Positions 1-9,362 are shown, counted from the first letter of the stretch. The stretch is 64,000 nucleotides of DNA from Azonexus sp. (GCA_017983755.1 JAGOAU010000005.1:1-64000); one strand, 5' to 3'. Translations and numbers: made by a program. The notes: generated by a model not told the origin, from the letters alone.

Positions 1-615
1 AGCTTTGTTCCCAAGGATGGCTCGGGCAAGCCGCCCGAAGGTGGCGGCAAAAATCCGACAGTGGACTTCAAAGGCGAAAAGCGGAGCAATGAGACGCACG
101 CCTCGACGACCGATGATCAGGCACGGCTCTTCAAGAAGAGTGCGGGCGACAAATCCCACCTGTGCTACATAGGGCACGCCCTGATGGAGAACCGTAACGG
201 CCTGGTGGTCGATGTCGAAACAACACAAGCCACTGGCAAAGCTGAACGCGAAGCGGCGCTGAAGATGGCGGCCCGGACGATCAAGGCAGGCGGCACGTTG
301 GGTGCGGACAAAGGCTATGACACCGCCGACTTCGTGCAATCGCTGCGCGAGATGAAAGTGACGCCGCATGTGGCGGCGAAGCAATCGGGTTCGGCGATCG
401 ATGGCCGCACGACTCGGCATGATGGCTATGCGATCAGCTTGAAGAAGCGCAAGTTGGTTGAAGAGATTTTTGGGTGGAGCAAGACAATTGGCGGTCTGCG
501 CAAAACCCGTTTTATTGGCTTGGCGAAAGTGAAGGCGCAAACCGTCTTTACCTTCGCTTGTTACAACCTGGCCCGGATGGCGACGCTGTTCGGCTGGCGA
601 TTGTCTGCGACATAG
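1..615 (+). mobile_element. IS5-family transposase, 3' part (cut by window edge)
   Basis: The reading frame is open from base 1, so the N-terminal part lies outside the window; about 204 residues remain. The visible part matches the C-terminal half of IS5-type DDE transposases: a GADKGYD motif carries the second catalytic Asp, and an EEIFGWSKTIGGLRKTRF stretch near the end carries the catalytic Glu with the conserved helix after it. The frame ends at a TAG at 613-615, and no frameshift is visible. A start at the GTG at 61 would remove the family's first Asp, so it is not a sensible start. No terminal inverted repeat could be identified because only one end is in view. Its product would catalyse cut-and-paste transposition of the element. 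Confidence 0.85.
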
Positions 616-671
616 GGCGAAATCCGCCTGCTGATCGCCGAAAGGCGGGAAGCAAACCCCAAAGAGACTAA

Positions 672-694
672 AAAACCGGCTGAAATCCGGTTTT
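672..694. terminator. Bidirectional hairpin between transposase and small membrane gene
   Basis: The 8-bp arms AAAACCGG and CCGGTTTT flank a 7-nt loop. A-rich and T-rich flanks on opposite sides make it terminator-like in both directions. It lies between the convergent transposase and the minus-strand gene at 792-1139. It could instead belong to the end of the insertion sequence. Confidence 0.5.
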
Positions 695-791
695 AAAGAC
701 CTACCAAGGAAATGTGGCAGAAATTTTCTCATCGTCAGCAATGAATAGCCGAAGGCGTCACGGAGTTTTTGGGCAACCTGCTAGATCAGGC

Positions 792-1139
792 TCAGTTCGG
801 CAGGCGGCCGCCCGGTGCGGATGGTTCGCCTTCACGAATGACTTCACCTTCGATGATGCGCCCCGCGAAGGGTTGCTGTCCGCCCGCGCCAGGCGGCTGC
901 TGACGCATTTGCTCGCGCAGCTCGCGACGCAGGGCGCGCGTCTTCCACCGGAACCAGGTGCCGGCCAGCACGGCGCCGACCGCGACGACGGCCAGGGCGA
1001 CCAGAGAGAACATGAAGCCGACGACCAGCAGGGCCGCACCGAGGAGGAAGGTGACGACCTTGGCCAGCGGGCCCGGCGGCTGGCCGCCGAGGCTGGCGTG
1101 AAACTGGCGGAATTTCAGTTGTTCTTCGCTGGCGTTCAT
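792..1139 (-). CDS. Small membrane protein of unknown function
   Basis: This 115-residue protein has a hydrophobic stretch at about residues 25-62, long enough for one or two membrane spans and rich in Leu, Val and Ala. A basic segment (WFRWKTRALRRELREQMRQQ) and a Gly/Pro-rich tail follow. No catalytic motif is visible and I do not recognise a family. It lies 102 bp downstream of the phosphomannomutase gene on the same strand, so it could be the last gene of that run. Its codon use resembles the neighbours. Confidence 0.7.
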   Translation of the reverse strand: MNASEEQLKFRQFHASLGGQPPGPLAKVVTFLLGAALLVVGFMFSLVALAVVAVGAVLAGTWFRWKTRALRRELREQMRQQPPGAGGQQPFAGRIIEGEVIREGEPSAPGGRLPN

Positions 1140-1241
1140 CGACTTTCCGGATGGGCGTCCAAATTGACGCCCATCTATTCTAGCGACGGTCGCGCCGACC
1201 GTTTGTGGCGCGACTGTCGTTGTTTTGTAACGTGCTCCGCT

Positions 1242-2618
1242 TCAGAACGGCAACTCGATGCCCGGCCAGACGGCCGTGATCGCCTGACGGAAACCGGCCT
1301 GGATGCGTTCCAGCGCGGCAGCATTGTCGGCCTCGAAGCGCAGCACGACGACCGGCGTCGTGTTCGACGGGCGGGCGAGGCCGAAACCGTCGGCGAACTC
1401 GACACGGACGCCGTCGATGGTGATGATCTCCTCTGCGCCAGCGAATTTGCCTTCGGCCTTGAGCTTGTCGATCAGCGCGAAGGGTTCGCCTTCGGCCATC
1501 TTGATATTGAGTTCCGGGGTCGACGGCGAATTCGGCAACGCCTTCAGCGGCGCATTGACGTCGGCCGAACGCGACAGGATTTCCAGCAGGCGGGCACCGG
1601 TGTACAGGCCGTCGTCGAAGCCGTACCAGCGTTCCTTGAAGAAGGTGTGGCCGGACATCTCGCCGGCCAGCGGGGCACCGGTTTCCTTGAGCTTGGCCTT
1701 GACCAACGCGTGGCCGGTATTCCACATTAGCGGCACACCGCCGTGTTTTTTGATCCACGGTGCCAGCAGGCGGGTGCACTTGACGTCGTAGATGATCTGC
1801 CCGCCCGGCACGCGCGATAGCACGTCGGCGGCGAACAGCATCAACTGGCGGTCCGGGTAGATGATCTCGCCATCCTTGGTCACCACGCCCAAGCGGTCGC
1901 CGTCGCCGTCGAAGGCGATGCCGATCTCAGCGTCGGTTTCCTTGAGCGCCTTGATGACGTCGGCCAGATTTTCCGGCTTGGACGGGTCGGGGTGATGGTT
2001 GGGGAAGTTGCCATCAACCTCGCAGTAGAGCGGGATGATCTCGCAGCCGAGACGCTTGAACAGTTCGGGTGCGACCGCGCCGGCGACGCCGTTGCCGCAG
2101 TCCATGATGATCTTCAGCGGCCGGGCGAGCTTGACGTCGGCGACGATCTTGTCGACATAGGCGGTCTTGACTTCGGCGCTGCGCTTCTCGCCCTGGCCGT
2201 GCTTGAGGTCGCCGGCTTCGATGCGTGCCTTCAGGTTCTGGATGGCGTCGAGCGCCAGCGTGGTGCCGCCGATGACCATCTTGAGGCCGTTGTAGTCGGG
2301 CGGATTGTGGCTGCCGGTGACCGAAACGCAGGAATTGCAGCCGAGTTCGTAGGCTGCGAAATAGGTGACCGGGGTCGGCACGCAGCCGACGTCGATGGCG
2401 TCGCAACCGGCGGCGCAGATGCCGTCCATCAGCGCGCCGGCCAGTTCGGGGCCGGAGAGACGGCCGTCGCGGCCGACGGCGATGGCTTTCTGGCCCTGCT
2501 CGACGGCCAGCGAGCCGAGGGCGTGGCCGACCTGGCGCACGACGTCGGCGGTCAGGGATTTGTCGACGATGCCACGGATATCGTAGGCCTTGAAAATTTC
2601 GGCGGGTAGTTTGGTCAT
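1242..2618 (-). CDS. manB: Phosphomannomutase/phosphoglucomutase
   Basis: The enzyme interconverts hexose 1- and 6-phosphates (mannose and/or glucose), supplying GDP-mannose or UDP-glucose for surface polysaccharides and LPS. At 458 residues it has the usual length of AlgC-type enzymes. The catalytic phosphoserine is Ser103 in TGSHNPPDYNG, the Mg-binding loop DGDGDRLG lies in domain 2, and the sugar-binding loop GEMSGHTFF lies in domain 3. The start follows the yheT-like stop by 9 bp, so the two are probably cotranscribed together with waaF upstream. The product is cytoplasmic. Mannose versus glucose preference cannot be told from sequence; algC would be an equally fair name. Confidence 0.92.
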   Translation of the reverse strand: MTKLPAEIFKAYDIRGIVDKSLTADVVRQVGHALGSLAVEQGQKAIAVGRDGRLSGPELAGALMDGICAAGCDAIDVGCVPTPVTYFAAYELGCNSCVSVTGSHNPPDYNGLKMVIGGTTLALDAIQNLKARIEAGDLKHGQGEKRSAEVKTAYVDKIVADVKLARPLKIIMDCGNGVAGAVAPELFKRLGCEIIPLYCEVDGNFPNHHPDPSKPENLADVIKALKETDAEIGIAFDGDGDRLGVVTKDGEIIYPDRQLMLFAADVLSRVPGGQIIYDVKCTRLLAPWIKKHGGVPLMWNTGHALVKAKLKETGAPLAGEMSGHTFFKERWYGFDDGLYTGARLLEILSRSADVNAPLKALPNSPSTPELNIKMAEGEPFALIDKLKAEGKFAGAEEIITIDGVRVEFADGFGLARPSNTTPVVVLRFEADNAAALERIQAGFRQAITAVWPGIELPF

Positions 2619-2627
2619 GATGTTTGC

Positions 2628-3584
2628 CTATGACGTTTCGTAAAGGAAGAAGTGTAAGAGCCTTTGCGGCAGCCAGTCCAGATTTCCCGGGAAACTCCCG
2701 CTGACGAAGCCGACATGGCCGCCCGTCGCAGGCTGTTCGAGGCGCACCTGCGGGCTGACGTCGGCGGCGCCGGGCAGGTAGGCGGCGGGCAAAAACGGGT
2801 CATTTTTGGGGTTGACCGCAACAGCTGGCACGGCGATCGATTTCAGCCACGGCTTGGCCGAGGCGCGCCGCCAGTAGTCGTCGGCACCGGCAAAACCATG
2901 CACCGGCGCGGTGACGGCGTCGTCGAACTGGTAAAGATTGACTGCTGCCAGCATGCGCGCCTCGTCGAACAATCCGGGAAACTGGCGCAAACGAGCAGTC
3001 GAGACAGCTTTCAGCGTTTTCAGGAAATACTGGGTGTAGACGCGGTTGAAGCCGTGCGCCAGATGGTGGCCGCAGGCGGCGAGGTCGAGCGGGGCGCAAA
3101 TGGCGGCAACGCCGGTAACCACTGCGCCAGCCGCGGCGCCGTGCTCGCCCGCCCATTTAAGCAGCGCGTTGCCGCCCAGCGACACACCGGCTGCATGCAG
3201 CGGGCGGCCGCCGTTGGTGCGGCACAGGTGGCGCAGGATCCAGTCGATTTCTTCCGAATCGCCCGAATGATAAGCGCGCGGGCGACGGTTCAACTCGCCC
3301 GAACAGCCGCGAAAGTGCGGTAGCGCCAGCCGCCACCCGGCTTTCCTGCAGGCGTGCGCGGTGTTCAGCGCGTAATGGCTGCGGGAACTGCCTTCAAGGC
3401 CATGAAACAGTACCAGCAGCGGCGCCTGCGGCGGACCGTCGACCCAGTCGATGTCAATGAAATCGCCGTCCGGGGTATCCAGCCGTTCGCGCCGCAATCT
3501 GAGCGGCGCCTGCCTGACGAGCTTCGGCCAGATGGTCTGGGCGTGGCCGCCGGGCAGCCAGGGCGGTGCCTGGTAGGGTTTCAA
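2628..3584 (-). CDS. YheT-family alpha/beta hydrolase
   Basis: A 318-residue alpha/beta-hydrolase of the YheT/EMB8-like family. The N-terminus PPWLPGGHAQTIWP is typical of the family. The oxyanion region is FHGLEGSSRSHYA and the nucleophile elbow is GVSLGGN, giving Ser as nucleophile; a late GGHVGFV supplies the catalytic His. The start is TTG at 3584, overlapping the TGA of the upstream SnoaL-like gene by four bases, which points to translational coupling. The physiological substrate of the family is unsettled; an esterase-type role is inferred. Confidence 0.88.
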   Translation of the reverse strand: MKPYQAPPWLPGGHAQTIWPKLVRQAPLRLRRERLDTPDGDFIDIDWVDGPPQAPLLVLFHGLEGSSRSHYALNTAHACRKAGWRLALPHFRGCSGELNRRPRAYHSGDSEEIDWILRHLCRTNGGRPLHAAGVSLGGNALLKWAGEHGAAAGAVVTGVAAICAPLDLAACGHHLAHGFNRVYTQYFLKTLKAVSTARLRQFPGLFDEARMLAAVNLYQFDDAVTAPVHGFAGADDYWRRASAKPWLKSIAVPAVAVNPKNDPFLPAAYLPGAADVSPQVRLEQPATGGHVGFVSGSFPGNLDWLPQRLLHFFLYETS

Positions 3585-4012
3585 TGCAGCGTGTGCGGCA
3601 CGGCCTCGGCCATCGCCTGGTGGCTGTCGTCGGCGGCCGAGGCGTGGCGGCTGACCAGGCGCCAGCCATGGGCGCCGCGGGCGTAGATGTGGGTTACGTG
3701 CAGCGGGCCGTGCGGGCTGGGGTCGTCGCCGACGAAAAGGATTTCAGTCAGGTGATGGATGGCCAGCACCGAACCCTGCCAGTGGGTAACCGATTCCGCC
3801 TGCACGCGAATTTTCGCGTTGGCAAAGATGCCACGCCAGCTTTCGCGGATCGGCACGATGCCGAGCAGGCGGACGCCGGTCGGATGCACGCACAGCGTTT
3901 CCTCGTCCTCGGCCCAGAGCTGGATCAGCAGGTCGGCGTCGCCCTTCTGTACGGCCTCGTAAAAGGCCTGTTCGACATCTTCGGGGGCAGCGAAATTAGC
4001 GGGTTTGCTCAT
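3581..4012 (-). CDS. SnoaL/NTF2-like fold protein
   Basis: This 143-residue cytoplasmic protein has the NTF2-like (SnoaL_3) pattern: an N-terminal helix (EDVEQAFYEAVQKGDADLLIQLWAEDE begins near residue 10), then alternating strands with WRGIFAN, HLTEILFVGD and WRLVSRHAS. The ATG at 4012 was chosen because the frame has no family similarity before it and because it overlaps the waaF stop by four bases (ATGA). Its own stop overlaps the yheT-like start in the same way. The ligand or reaction is unknown. The tight coupling implies expression with LPS core and sugar genes but does not establish a role there. Confidence 0.85.
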   Translation of the reverse strand: MSKPANFAAPEDVEQAFYEAVQKGDADLLIQLWAEDEETLCVHPTGVRLLGIVPIRESWRGIFANAKIRVQAESVTHWQGSVLAIHHLTEILFVGDDPSPHGPLHVTHIYARGAHGWRLVSRHASAADDSHQAMAEAVPHTLH

Positions 4013-5022
4013 GAATTGCTCCGTTTCAGGCAGGCGGCCAGCACCTGTTCCGGCGAGAGTTTGTTGAGGCAGTCGAGGTGGCCGAGCGGGCATTCGCGCT
4101 TGAAGCACGGGCTGCACTCGAGATTGAGGCTGAGAATGTCGGCCTGGTCCGAAAGCGGCGGCGTGAAGCCGGGCGACGAGGAACCGTAGAGCGCGACGAT
4201 CGGCCGGTCCAGCGCGGCGGCGACGTGCATCAGGCCGGAATCGTTGCAGACGACGAGGTCGGCCATGGCCAGCAGGTCGATCGCCTGTGCGAGCGAGGTG
4301 GCGCCGCACAGGTTGTCGCAGAGGCCGGGGGCGAGGGCGCAGATTTCGTCGGCGACCGCCCGATCCTTGGGCGAGCCGAAGAGGCCGATGCGATAGCCAC
4401 GTTCTGCCAGGCTGCGGGCAAGTGTTGCGAAGTGGGCGGCCGGCCAGCGCTTGGCCGGGCCGTATTCGGCGCCGGGGCAGAAGGCGACGAAGCGGGCCGG
4501 GCGGGTGCGGCCGAGCGCCGTCAGCGTGTTCTGCTGGTCGGTTGCGGTCGACCTGATTTTCGGGTGGGAAATGGGCTTCGGCAGCGGCGCGCCCGGGGCT
4601 TCGGCCAACTGGACGAAACGCTCGACCATCAGTGGCAGGGTGGTCTTGTCGAGATCGTGGCGGACGTTGATCAGGCCGTAGCGCGATTCACCGGTAAAGC
4701 CGACGCGTTGCGGGATGCCGGCCAGGAACGGGACCAGCGCCGACTTCAGCGAATTGGGCAGGACATGGACGGCATCGTAGCCGCGGTCCGCCAGCTGCCG
4801 CGCCAGGCGCCAGCGCGCCTTGAGCGACAACTGGCCATGGCCGAACGGGCTGTCGATCACCTCGGTGATTTCGTCCATGCGTTGCAGGACCGGAGCGACC
4901 CAGCTGGGCGCCAGGGCGTCAAGTTGCAAACCGGGGAATTTGGCATGCAACCGCGCGAACAGCGGTTGCGCCATGATGGTGTCGCCAATCCAGGAGGGGG
5001 CGACGATCAGCGCTTTCTTCAT
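4009..5022 (-). CDS. waaF: ADP-heptose:LPS heptosyltransferase II
   Basis: The enzyme adds the second heptose to the LPS inner core from ADP-heptose at the cytoplasmic face of the inner membrane (GT9 family). The N-terminus MKKALIVAPSWIGDTIMAQP is diagnostic of WaaF; the C-terminal half has FCPGAEYGPAKRWP and the nucleotide-sugar region VCNDSGLMHVAAALDRPIVALYG. It is 337 residues long, as usual. I start at the ATG at 5022; a TTG two codons earlier is possible. One exact copy of the 12-mer GTTGCGGTCGAC lies inside the gene (4541-4552). A zinc-finger gene lies 36 bp upstream. Confidence 0.93.
   Translation of the reverse strand: MKKALIVAPSWIGDTIMAQPLFARLHAKFPGLQLDALAPSWVAPVLQRMDEITEVIDSPFGHGQLSLKARWRLARQLADRGYDAVHVLPNSLKSALVPFLAGIPQRVGFTGESRYGLINVRHDLDKTTLPLMVERFVQLAEAPGAPLPKPISHPKIRSTATDQQNTLTALGRTRPARFVAFCPGAEYGPAKRWPAAHFATLARSLAERGYRIGLFGSPKDRAVADEICALAPGLCDNLCGATSLAQAIDLLAMADLVVCNDSGLMHVAAALDRPIVALYGSSSPGFTPPLSDQADILSLNLECSPCFKRECPLGHLDCLNKLSPEQVLAACLKRSNS
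4541..4552 (+). repeat. 12-mer repeat GTTGCGGTCGAC, exact copy
   Basis: One of seven exact copies of an over-represented word containing a SalI-type GTCGAC palindrome. This one lies inside waaF, opposite to its reading direction. Confidence 0.8.
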
Positions 5023-5058
5023 GCGCAAGTGGCGGGTTTTTGGCCCGCCACCCGAAGC

Positions 5059-5247
5059 TTAGTGATGGCCCTTGGGCGCTTCGCCCTTGAACACGTACTT
5101 GGCACTGCAGTACGGGCAGACGACTTCGCCGGTCTTCAGCACGTCGAGGAAGACGCGCGGGTGCTGCGACCACAGCGGCGCATTGGGCTGCGGGCAATGC
5201 AGCGGCAGGTCGTGGGCGGTGATTTCAACGGTCTTGTTGTCGGACAT
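5059..5247 (-). CDS. zf-CHCC zinc-finger domain protein
   Basis: This 62-residue protein is related to the zinc-binding domain of mitochondrial complex I subunit NDUFS6. The ligands are visible: a Cys/His pair early (LHCPQPNAPLWSQHPRVFLD), then VVCPYCSAKYVFKG. The ATG at 5247 is preceded by a good AGGGAGA ribosome site, which rules out longer upstream starts. It sits 19 bp after ilvE and 36 bp before waaF. The bacterial role is not established; association with complex I assembly or as a small zinc protein is inference from the family. Confidence 0.88.
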   Translation of the reverse strand: MSDNKTVEITAHDLPLHCPQPNAPLWSQHPRVFLDVLKTGEVVCPYCSAKYVFKGEAPKGHH

Positions 5248-5266
5248 CTCGTTCTCCCTGAGCTTC

Positions 5267-6187
5267 TTAAACGTAGGCCAGCCAGTCGGCGTGCGCTGCG
5301 GAACGTCCATAGACCACGTCGAAGTACTTTTCCTGCAGCGCCTTGGTGATCGGGCCGCGATGGCCGGGGCCGATCTGGCGGTTGTCGAGTTCGCGGATCG
5401 GCGTCACCTCGGCGGCGGTGCCGGTGAAGAAGGCTTCGTCGGCGCAATAGACCTCGTCGCGGGTGATGCGCTTCTCGATGACTTCAACCCCCAGTTCGCC
5501 GGCCAGTTGCATGACGGTGGCGCGGGTGATGCCTTCGAGGCAGGCGGTCAGGTCCGGCGTGTACAGCTTGCCGTTCCTGACGATGAACAGATTCTCGCCG
5601 GCGCCTTCGCAGGCATAGCCTTCCGGATCGAGCAGCAGGGCTTCGTCGTAGCCGTCGCCGGTGGCCTCGTTATTGGCGAGGATGGAGTTCATGTAGTTGC
5701 CCGAGGCCTTGGCGCGCACCATCGTGATATTCACGTGGTGGCGGGTGTAGGACGAGGTCTTGATGCGGATGCCGCGCTCCATGCCTTCCTCGCCGAGATA
5801 GGCGCCCCACGGCCAGGCGGCGATGATGACGTGCACCTTGGCGCCCTTGGGCGAGACGCCCATCTTTTCCGAGCCGTAGAAGGCCAGCGGGCGCAGGTAG
5901 CCGGATTCGAGGTTGTTGACGCGGATGACTTCCTTCTGGGCTTCGTTCAGTTCCTCGGCCGAGTAGGGCATCTGCATCTGGAAGATGTGGGCCGAACGGA
6001 ACAGGCGCTCGGTGTGCTCCTTGAGGCGGAAAATCGCCGTGCCCTGTTCGGTCTTGTAGGCGCGAACACCCTCGAATACGCCCATGCCGTAGTGCAGCGA
6101 GTGCGTGAGGACGTGGGTAGTCGCCTCGCGCCAGGGCACCAGTTTGCCGTCTTGCCAAATAAAGCCGTCGCGATCCGACATGGACAT
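5267..6187 (-). CDS. ilvE: Branched-chain amino acid aminotransferase
   Basis: A class IV PLP aminotransferase catalysing the last step of Val, Ile and Leu synthesis (2-oxo acid plus Glu) in the cytoplasm. At 306 residues it has the normal length. Class signatures include HYGMGVFEGVRAYKTE near residues 32-47, the PLP-lysine region RAKASGNYMNSILA near 155-168, and EGITRATVMQLAGELG. The ATG at 6187 has GGAGAA at a proper distance. It is first in the minus-strand run leading to waaF, and 88 bp separate it from the divergent nudix gene. Confidence 0.94.
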   Translation of the reverse strand: MSMSDRDGFIWQDGKLVPWREATTHVLTHSLHYGMGVFEGVRAYKTEQGTAIFRLKEHTERLFRSAHIFQMQMPYSAEELNEAQKEVIRVNNLESGYLRPLAFYGSEKMGVSPKGAKVHVIIAAWPWGAYLGEEGMERGIRIKTSSYTRHHVNITMVRAKASGNYMNSILANNEATGDGYDEALLLDPEGYACEGAGENLFIVRNGKLYTPDLTACLEGITRATVMQLAGELGVEVIEKRITRDEVYCADEAFFTGTAAEVTPIRELDNRQIGPGHRGPITKALQEKYFDVVYGRSAAHADWLAYV

Positions 6188-6275
6188 GTTCGATTCTCCG
6201 TGTTGCGCGTGTGAAAGCGCATAATTCTAGCCCAAATCAACGGGTAAAATAACGCTTTTGCCGTTCGAGTCCTGC

Positions 6276-6722
6276 ATGGTCTGGAAACCCAATGTCACCG
6301 TCGCCGCCGTCGTCCAGCGCGACGGCAAATTCCTGCTGGTCGAGGAGGAAACCGAGGCCGGACTGGCTTTCAACCAGCCGGCCGGCCATCTCGAAGCGGG
6401 AGAGTCCCTGGTCGATGCCGTGGTGCGCGAGGCGCTGGAGGAAACCGCCTACCACTTCAAGCCGACCCATCTGGTCGGTATCTACAACTGGCAGCATCCG
6501 ACGAAGGACGTCACCTACCTGCGCTTCGCTTTCGCCGGCGAACTGCGCGGCTGGGAGGCCGACCGCCGGCTGGATGAAGGCATCGTCGCCGCCCGCTGGC
6601 TGACGCTCGACGAGGTGAAGGCGACCCAGGCGCGCCACCGCAGCCCGCTGATCCTGCGCTGCATCGAGGATTTGGTTGCCGGCAAGCGCTATCCGCTCGA
6701 TTTGCTGGTGCATTACGACTGA
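6276..6722 (+). CDS. nudJ: NudJ-like nudix hydrolase
   Basis: This 148-residue nudix phosphohydrolase is close to E. coli NudJ, which acts on HMP-pyrophosphate and nucleoside di/triphosphates. The nudix box GHLEAGESLVDAVVREALEETA begins near residue 37 with all metal-binding Glu residues. The family N-terminus (KPNVTVAAVV) lies two residues after the ATG at 6276, so I prefer it to the TTG at 6258. The stop overlaps the next gene's start by one base. In many gamma- and betaproteobacteria nudJ precedes mnmA, as it nearly does here. Confidence 0.9.
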   Translation: MVWKPNVTVAAVVQRDGKFLLVEEETEAGLAFNQPAGHLEAGESLVDAVVREALEETAYHFKPTHLVGIYNWQHPTKDVTYLRFAFAGELRGWEADRRLDEGIVAARWLTLDEVKATQARHRSPLILRCIEDLVAGKRYPLDLLVHYD

Positions 6723-7297
6723 TGAGGCGGCTTTTTTTGTGCGCGCTGCTATGGGTATGGGCCGGGCTGGCGGCTGCCGATGCGAACGTGCGTGTCTGCT
6801 ATGGCTATGGATGCATTGCCGAGGCCGAGATTCACTTCAGCGAGGCGAAGTTGCGCGAAATCGGCCGCCAACTGGCGGTTGCGGTCGACGCTACCGAAGA
6901 GCGCAAATTGCTCGCCGTCGCCATCGGCGAGCTTTACGGCTGGGCCGGCCAGCAATCGGATATAAAGAACGATCGCGGCGGCAACTATGCCGATGGCCAT
7001 GCGCCGGGGAAAATGGATTGCATCGATCACTCGAAGTCGACGACGCGCCTGCTGACGCTGCTCGAAGCGCGCGGCTACTTGCGCTGGCACCGGGTGCTGG
7101 CGCCGGAAGTGCGGAACTGGGCGTTCGTTTTTCCGGCGCACTGGTCGGCGGCGATCGAGGAAAAAAAGGCCGATGGCGAGAAAAAGGATGGTGAGGCAGC
7201 GCGCTTCGTCGTCGATAGCTGGTTTGTCGATAATGGCCAGCCGGCGGTGATCCTGCCGCTGGCCGAATGGAAAGAGGGGGCGGGGCCCGATGTCTGA
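6722..7297 (+). CDS. Secreted protein of unknown function between nudJ and mnmA
   Basis: 191 residues with a clear Sec signal peptide ([21 protein letters not shown], cleavage near 20). The mature part has two early cysteines ([10 protein letters not shown]), a central [14 protein letters not shown] and a Trp-rich end with [20 protein letters not shown] do not recognise a characterised family. The start overlaps nudJ by one base and the end overlaps mnmA by eight, so it is translated from a tight three-gene operon. The Cys pattern suggests a disulfide-bonded periplasmic protein; that is inference. It contains an exact 12-mer GTTGCGGTCGAC at 6878-6889, read as Val-Ala-Val-Asp. Confidence 0.8.
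   Translation: MRRLFLCALLWVWAGLAAADANVRVCYGYGCIAEAEIHFSEAKLREIGRQLAVAVDATEERKLLAVAIGELYGWAGQQSDIKNDRGGNYADGHAPGKMDCIDHSKSTTRLLTLLEARGYLRWHRVLAPEVRNWAFVFPAHWSAAIEEKKADGEKKDGEAARFVVDSWFVDNGQPAVILPLAEWKEGAGPDV
6878..6889 (+). repeat. 12-mer repeat, exact copy
   Basis: Inside the unknown secreted-protein gene, read in frame as Val-Ala-Val-Asp. Confidence 0.8.
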
Positions 7298-8387
7298 AAA
7301 AACGGTGGTCGTCGGTTTGTCCGGCGGTGTCGATTCGTCGGTGGCGGCCTTGCTGCTCAAGCGCCAGGGCTGGAGGGTGATCGGCCTGTTCATGAAGAAC
7401 TGGGAAGACGACGACACCGAGGAATACTGCTCGTCGCGCCAGGATCTGGTCGACGTGATGAGCGTTGCCGACAAGATCGGCATCGACGTCGAGGTGGTCA
7501 ATTTCGCCGCCGAATACCGCGAGCGGGTGTTCGCCGAATTCCTGCGCGAATACCGCGCCGGCCGGACGCCGAATCCGGACATCCTGTGCAACTCGGAAAT
7601 CAAGTTCAAGGCCTTTCTCGACCATGCCATGAAGCTCGGCGCCGACCGGATCGCCACCGGCCACTATGCCGGCGTGCGCGAATTCGACGGCAAATTCCAG
7701 CTCTTGAAGGCCGAGGATGGCACCAAGGACCAGAGTTATTTCCTTTGCCGGCTGAATCAGGCGCAGCTGTCGAAAACGCTGTTTCCGCTGGCCGACATCT
7801 ACAAGCGTGAAGTGCGCAAGATCGCCGAGGCCGAGGGCCTGCACGTCGCCGCCAAGAAGGATTCGACCGGCATCTGCTTCATCGGCGAACGGCCGTTCAA
7901 GGACTTCCTGGCGCGTTATCTGCCGCCGAAACAGGGCGAGATCCGCCGCCTCGACGACGGCAAACTGATGGGCGAGCACGACGGCCTGATGTTCCACACC
8001 GTGGGCCAGCGCAAGGGGCTGCACATCGGCGGCATCAAGGAAAAGAGTCAGCCCGGTGGCGGTGAGCATGACGCGTGGTTCGTCGCCGGCAAGGACATGG
8101 AGAAGAACGTCCTCTACGTCGTTCAGGGCCACGACCACCCGGCGCTGCTCAAGGATGCGCTGGTCGCCGAGCAGCTTTCCTGGGTGTCCGGCCGGGCGCC
8201 GCACACGCACTGGGTGTACACCGCCAAGCCGCGCTACCGGACGGCCGACCAGCCCTGCGAGGTCGAGCGCGTCGATGGCGAAACCTGCGAAATTCGCTTC
8301 GCCGAGCCGCAGTGGGCGCTGGCGCCGGGGCAGTCGGTGGTGCTTTACGAAAGCCGCGTCTGTCTGGGTGGCGGCGTGATCCGCTGA
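7290..8387 (+). CDS. mnmA: tRNA-uridine 2-sulfurtransferase
   Basis: MnmA installs the 2-thio group on U34 of tRNA-Lys, -Glu and -Gln using sulfur relayed from IscS/Tus proteins. The 365-residue frame begins with the ATP-pyrophosphatase loop [13 protein letters not shown] (residues 11-23). The catalytic cysteines are Cys100 in [10 protein letters not shown] and the later [15 protein letters not shown] Cys near 197. The C-terminal beta-barrel domain is complete. It overlaps the upstream secreted-protein gene by eight bases. Cytoplasmic. Confidence 0.96.
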   Translation: MSEKTVVVGLSGGVDSSVAALLLKRQGWRVIGLFMKNWEDDDTEEYCSSRQDLVDVMSVADKIGIDVEVVNFAAEYRERVFAEFLREYRAGRTPNPDILCNSEIKFKAFLDHAMKLGADRIATGHYAGVREFDGKFQLLKAEDGTKDQSYFLCRLNQAQLSKTLFPLADIYKREVRKIAEAEGLHVAAKKDSTGICFIGERPFKDFLARYLPPKQGEIRRLDDGKLMGEHDGLMFHTVGQRKGLHIGGIKEKSQPGGGEHDAWFVAGKDMEKNVLYVVQGHDHPALLKDALVAEQLSWVSGRAPHTHWVYTAKPRYRTADQPCEVERVDGETCEIRFAEPQWALAPGQSVVLYESRVCLGGGVIR

Positions 8388-8436
8388 CTGCCGCCCGCCC
8401 GATTTTCATCCTCCAATGGTTTCATAGGCTGCCAAC

Positions 8437-9294
8437 GTGTCCGATCGTCTCGCCGTTCTACCGCAATACCTGATCCCCAAGCAGGCCCTCACGATGCTGG
8501 CCGGCAAACTCGCCGGCGCCCGCGCCGGCTCCCTGACCACCAGCGTCATCCGCTGGTTCGTCCAGCGCTACGGGGTCAACATGGCCGAAGCGGCCAATCC
8601 CGATGTCGCCGCTTACCCGACGTTCAATGAGTTTTTCACGCGCCCGCTGCGTGACGGTGCGCGGCCGCTCGCGGCTGCCGATTTCATCTGCCCGGTCGAC
8701 GGCGCGATCAGCCAGTTCGGCGCCATCGAGCGTGACCATATCTTCCAGGCCAAGGGGCATAGCTACTCCACGACCGCGCTGGTCGGCGGCGATCGCGAAC
8801 TGGCGGCGCAGTTCGAGGACGGCGCTTTTGCGACGCTGTACCTCAGCCCGCGCGACTATCACCGCATCCACATGCCCTGCGACGGCCGCCTGATGCGCAT
8901 GATTTACGTGCCCGGCGCCCTGTTTTCGGTCAATCCGACCACGGCGCGCGGCGTGCCCGGCCTCTTCGCGCGCAACGAGCGGGTTGTCTGCGTCTTCGAT
9001 TCGCCGCATGGCCCCTTTGTGCTGACGCTGGTCGGCGCCACCATCGTCGGCAGCATGGCGACCGTCTGGCATGGCGTGGTCAATCCGCCGCGCCCCGGCC
9101 ACCTGCGCGAATGGCAGTACGCCGACCGGCAGATCGCTTTCAGGCAGGGGGACGAAATGGGCCGTTTCCTGCTCGGTTCGACGGTGGTGATGCTGTTTCC
9201 GAAAGGCGTCATGCAATTCAACCCCGACTGGGCGCCGACGCGGGCGATCCGTCTCGGCGAGGCGATGGCAGTGAAAGCGCCGGCGGCGCAATAG
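8437..9294 (+). CDS. psd: Phosphatidylserine decarboxylase proenzyme
   Basis: Psd converts phosphatidylserine to phosphatidylethanolamine at the inner membrane and self-cleaves to make its pyruvoyl cofactor. The cleavage motif LGST is seen near residue 248 (FLLGSTVVMLFP), and the family's DYHRIHMP and NERVVCVFD segments are present. The start is GTG, giving 285 residues, slightly short of the E. coli enzyme but complete at both ends. It lies 49 bp after mnmA. A strong hairpin follows. Confidence 0.95.
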   Translation: MSDRLAVLPQYLIPKQALTMLAGKLAGARAGSLTTSVIRWFVQRYGVNMAEAANPDVAAYPTFNEFFTRPLRDGARPLAAADFICPVDGAISQFGAIERDHIFQAKGHSYSTTALVGGDRELAAQFEDGAFATLYLSPRDYHRIHMPCDGRLMRMIYVPGALFSVNPTTARGVPGLFARNERVVCVFDSPHGPFVLTLVGATIVGSMATVWHGVVNPPRPGHLREWQYADRQIAFRQGDEMGRFLLGSTVVMLFPKGVMQFNPDWAPTRAIRLGEAMAVKAPAAQ

Positions 9295-9319
9295 CGCAGT
9301 TTTCGGTCACAGCAAACGA

Positions 9320-9343
9320 CAAGGGCGCCGCGTGGCGCCCTTT
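9320..9343. terminator. Bidirectional terminator between psd and gst
   Basis: GGGCGCC and GGCGCCC arms around a GCGT loop, extended by AA/TT pairs and followed by TTTGTCATTT. It lies between two convergent genes and can serve both. Confidence 0.75.
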
Positions 9344-9362
9344 GTCATTTCCGGGAAACAGA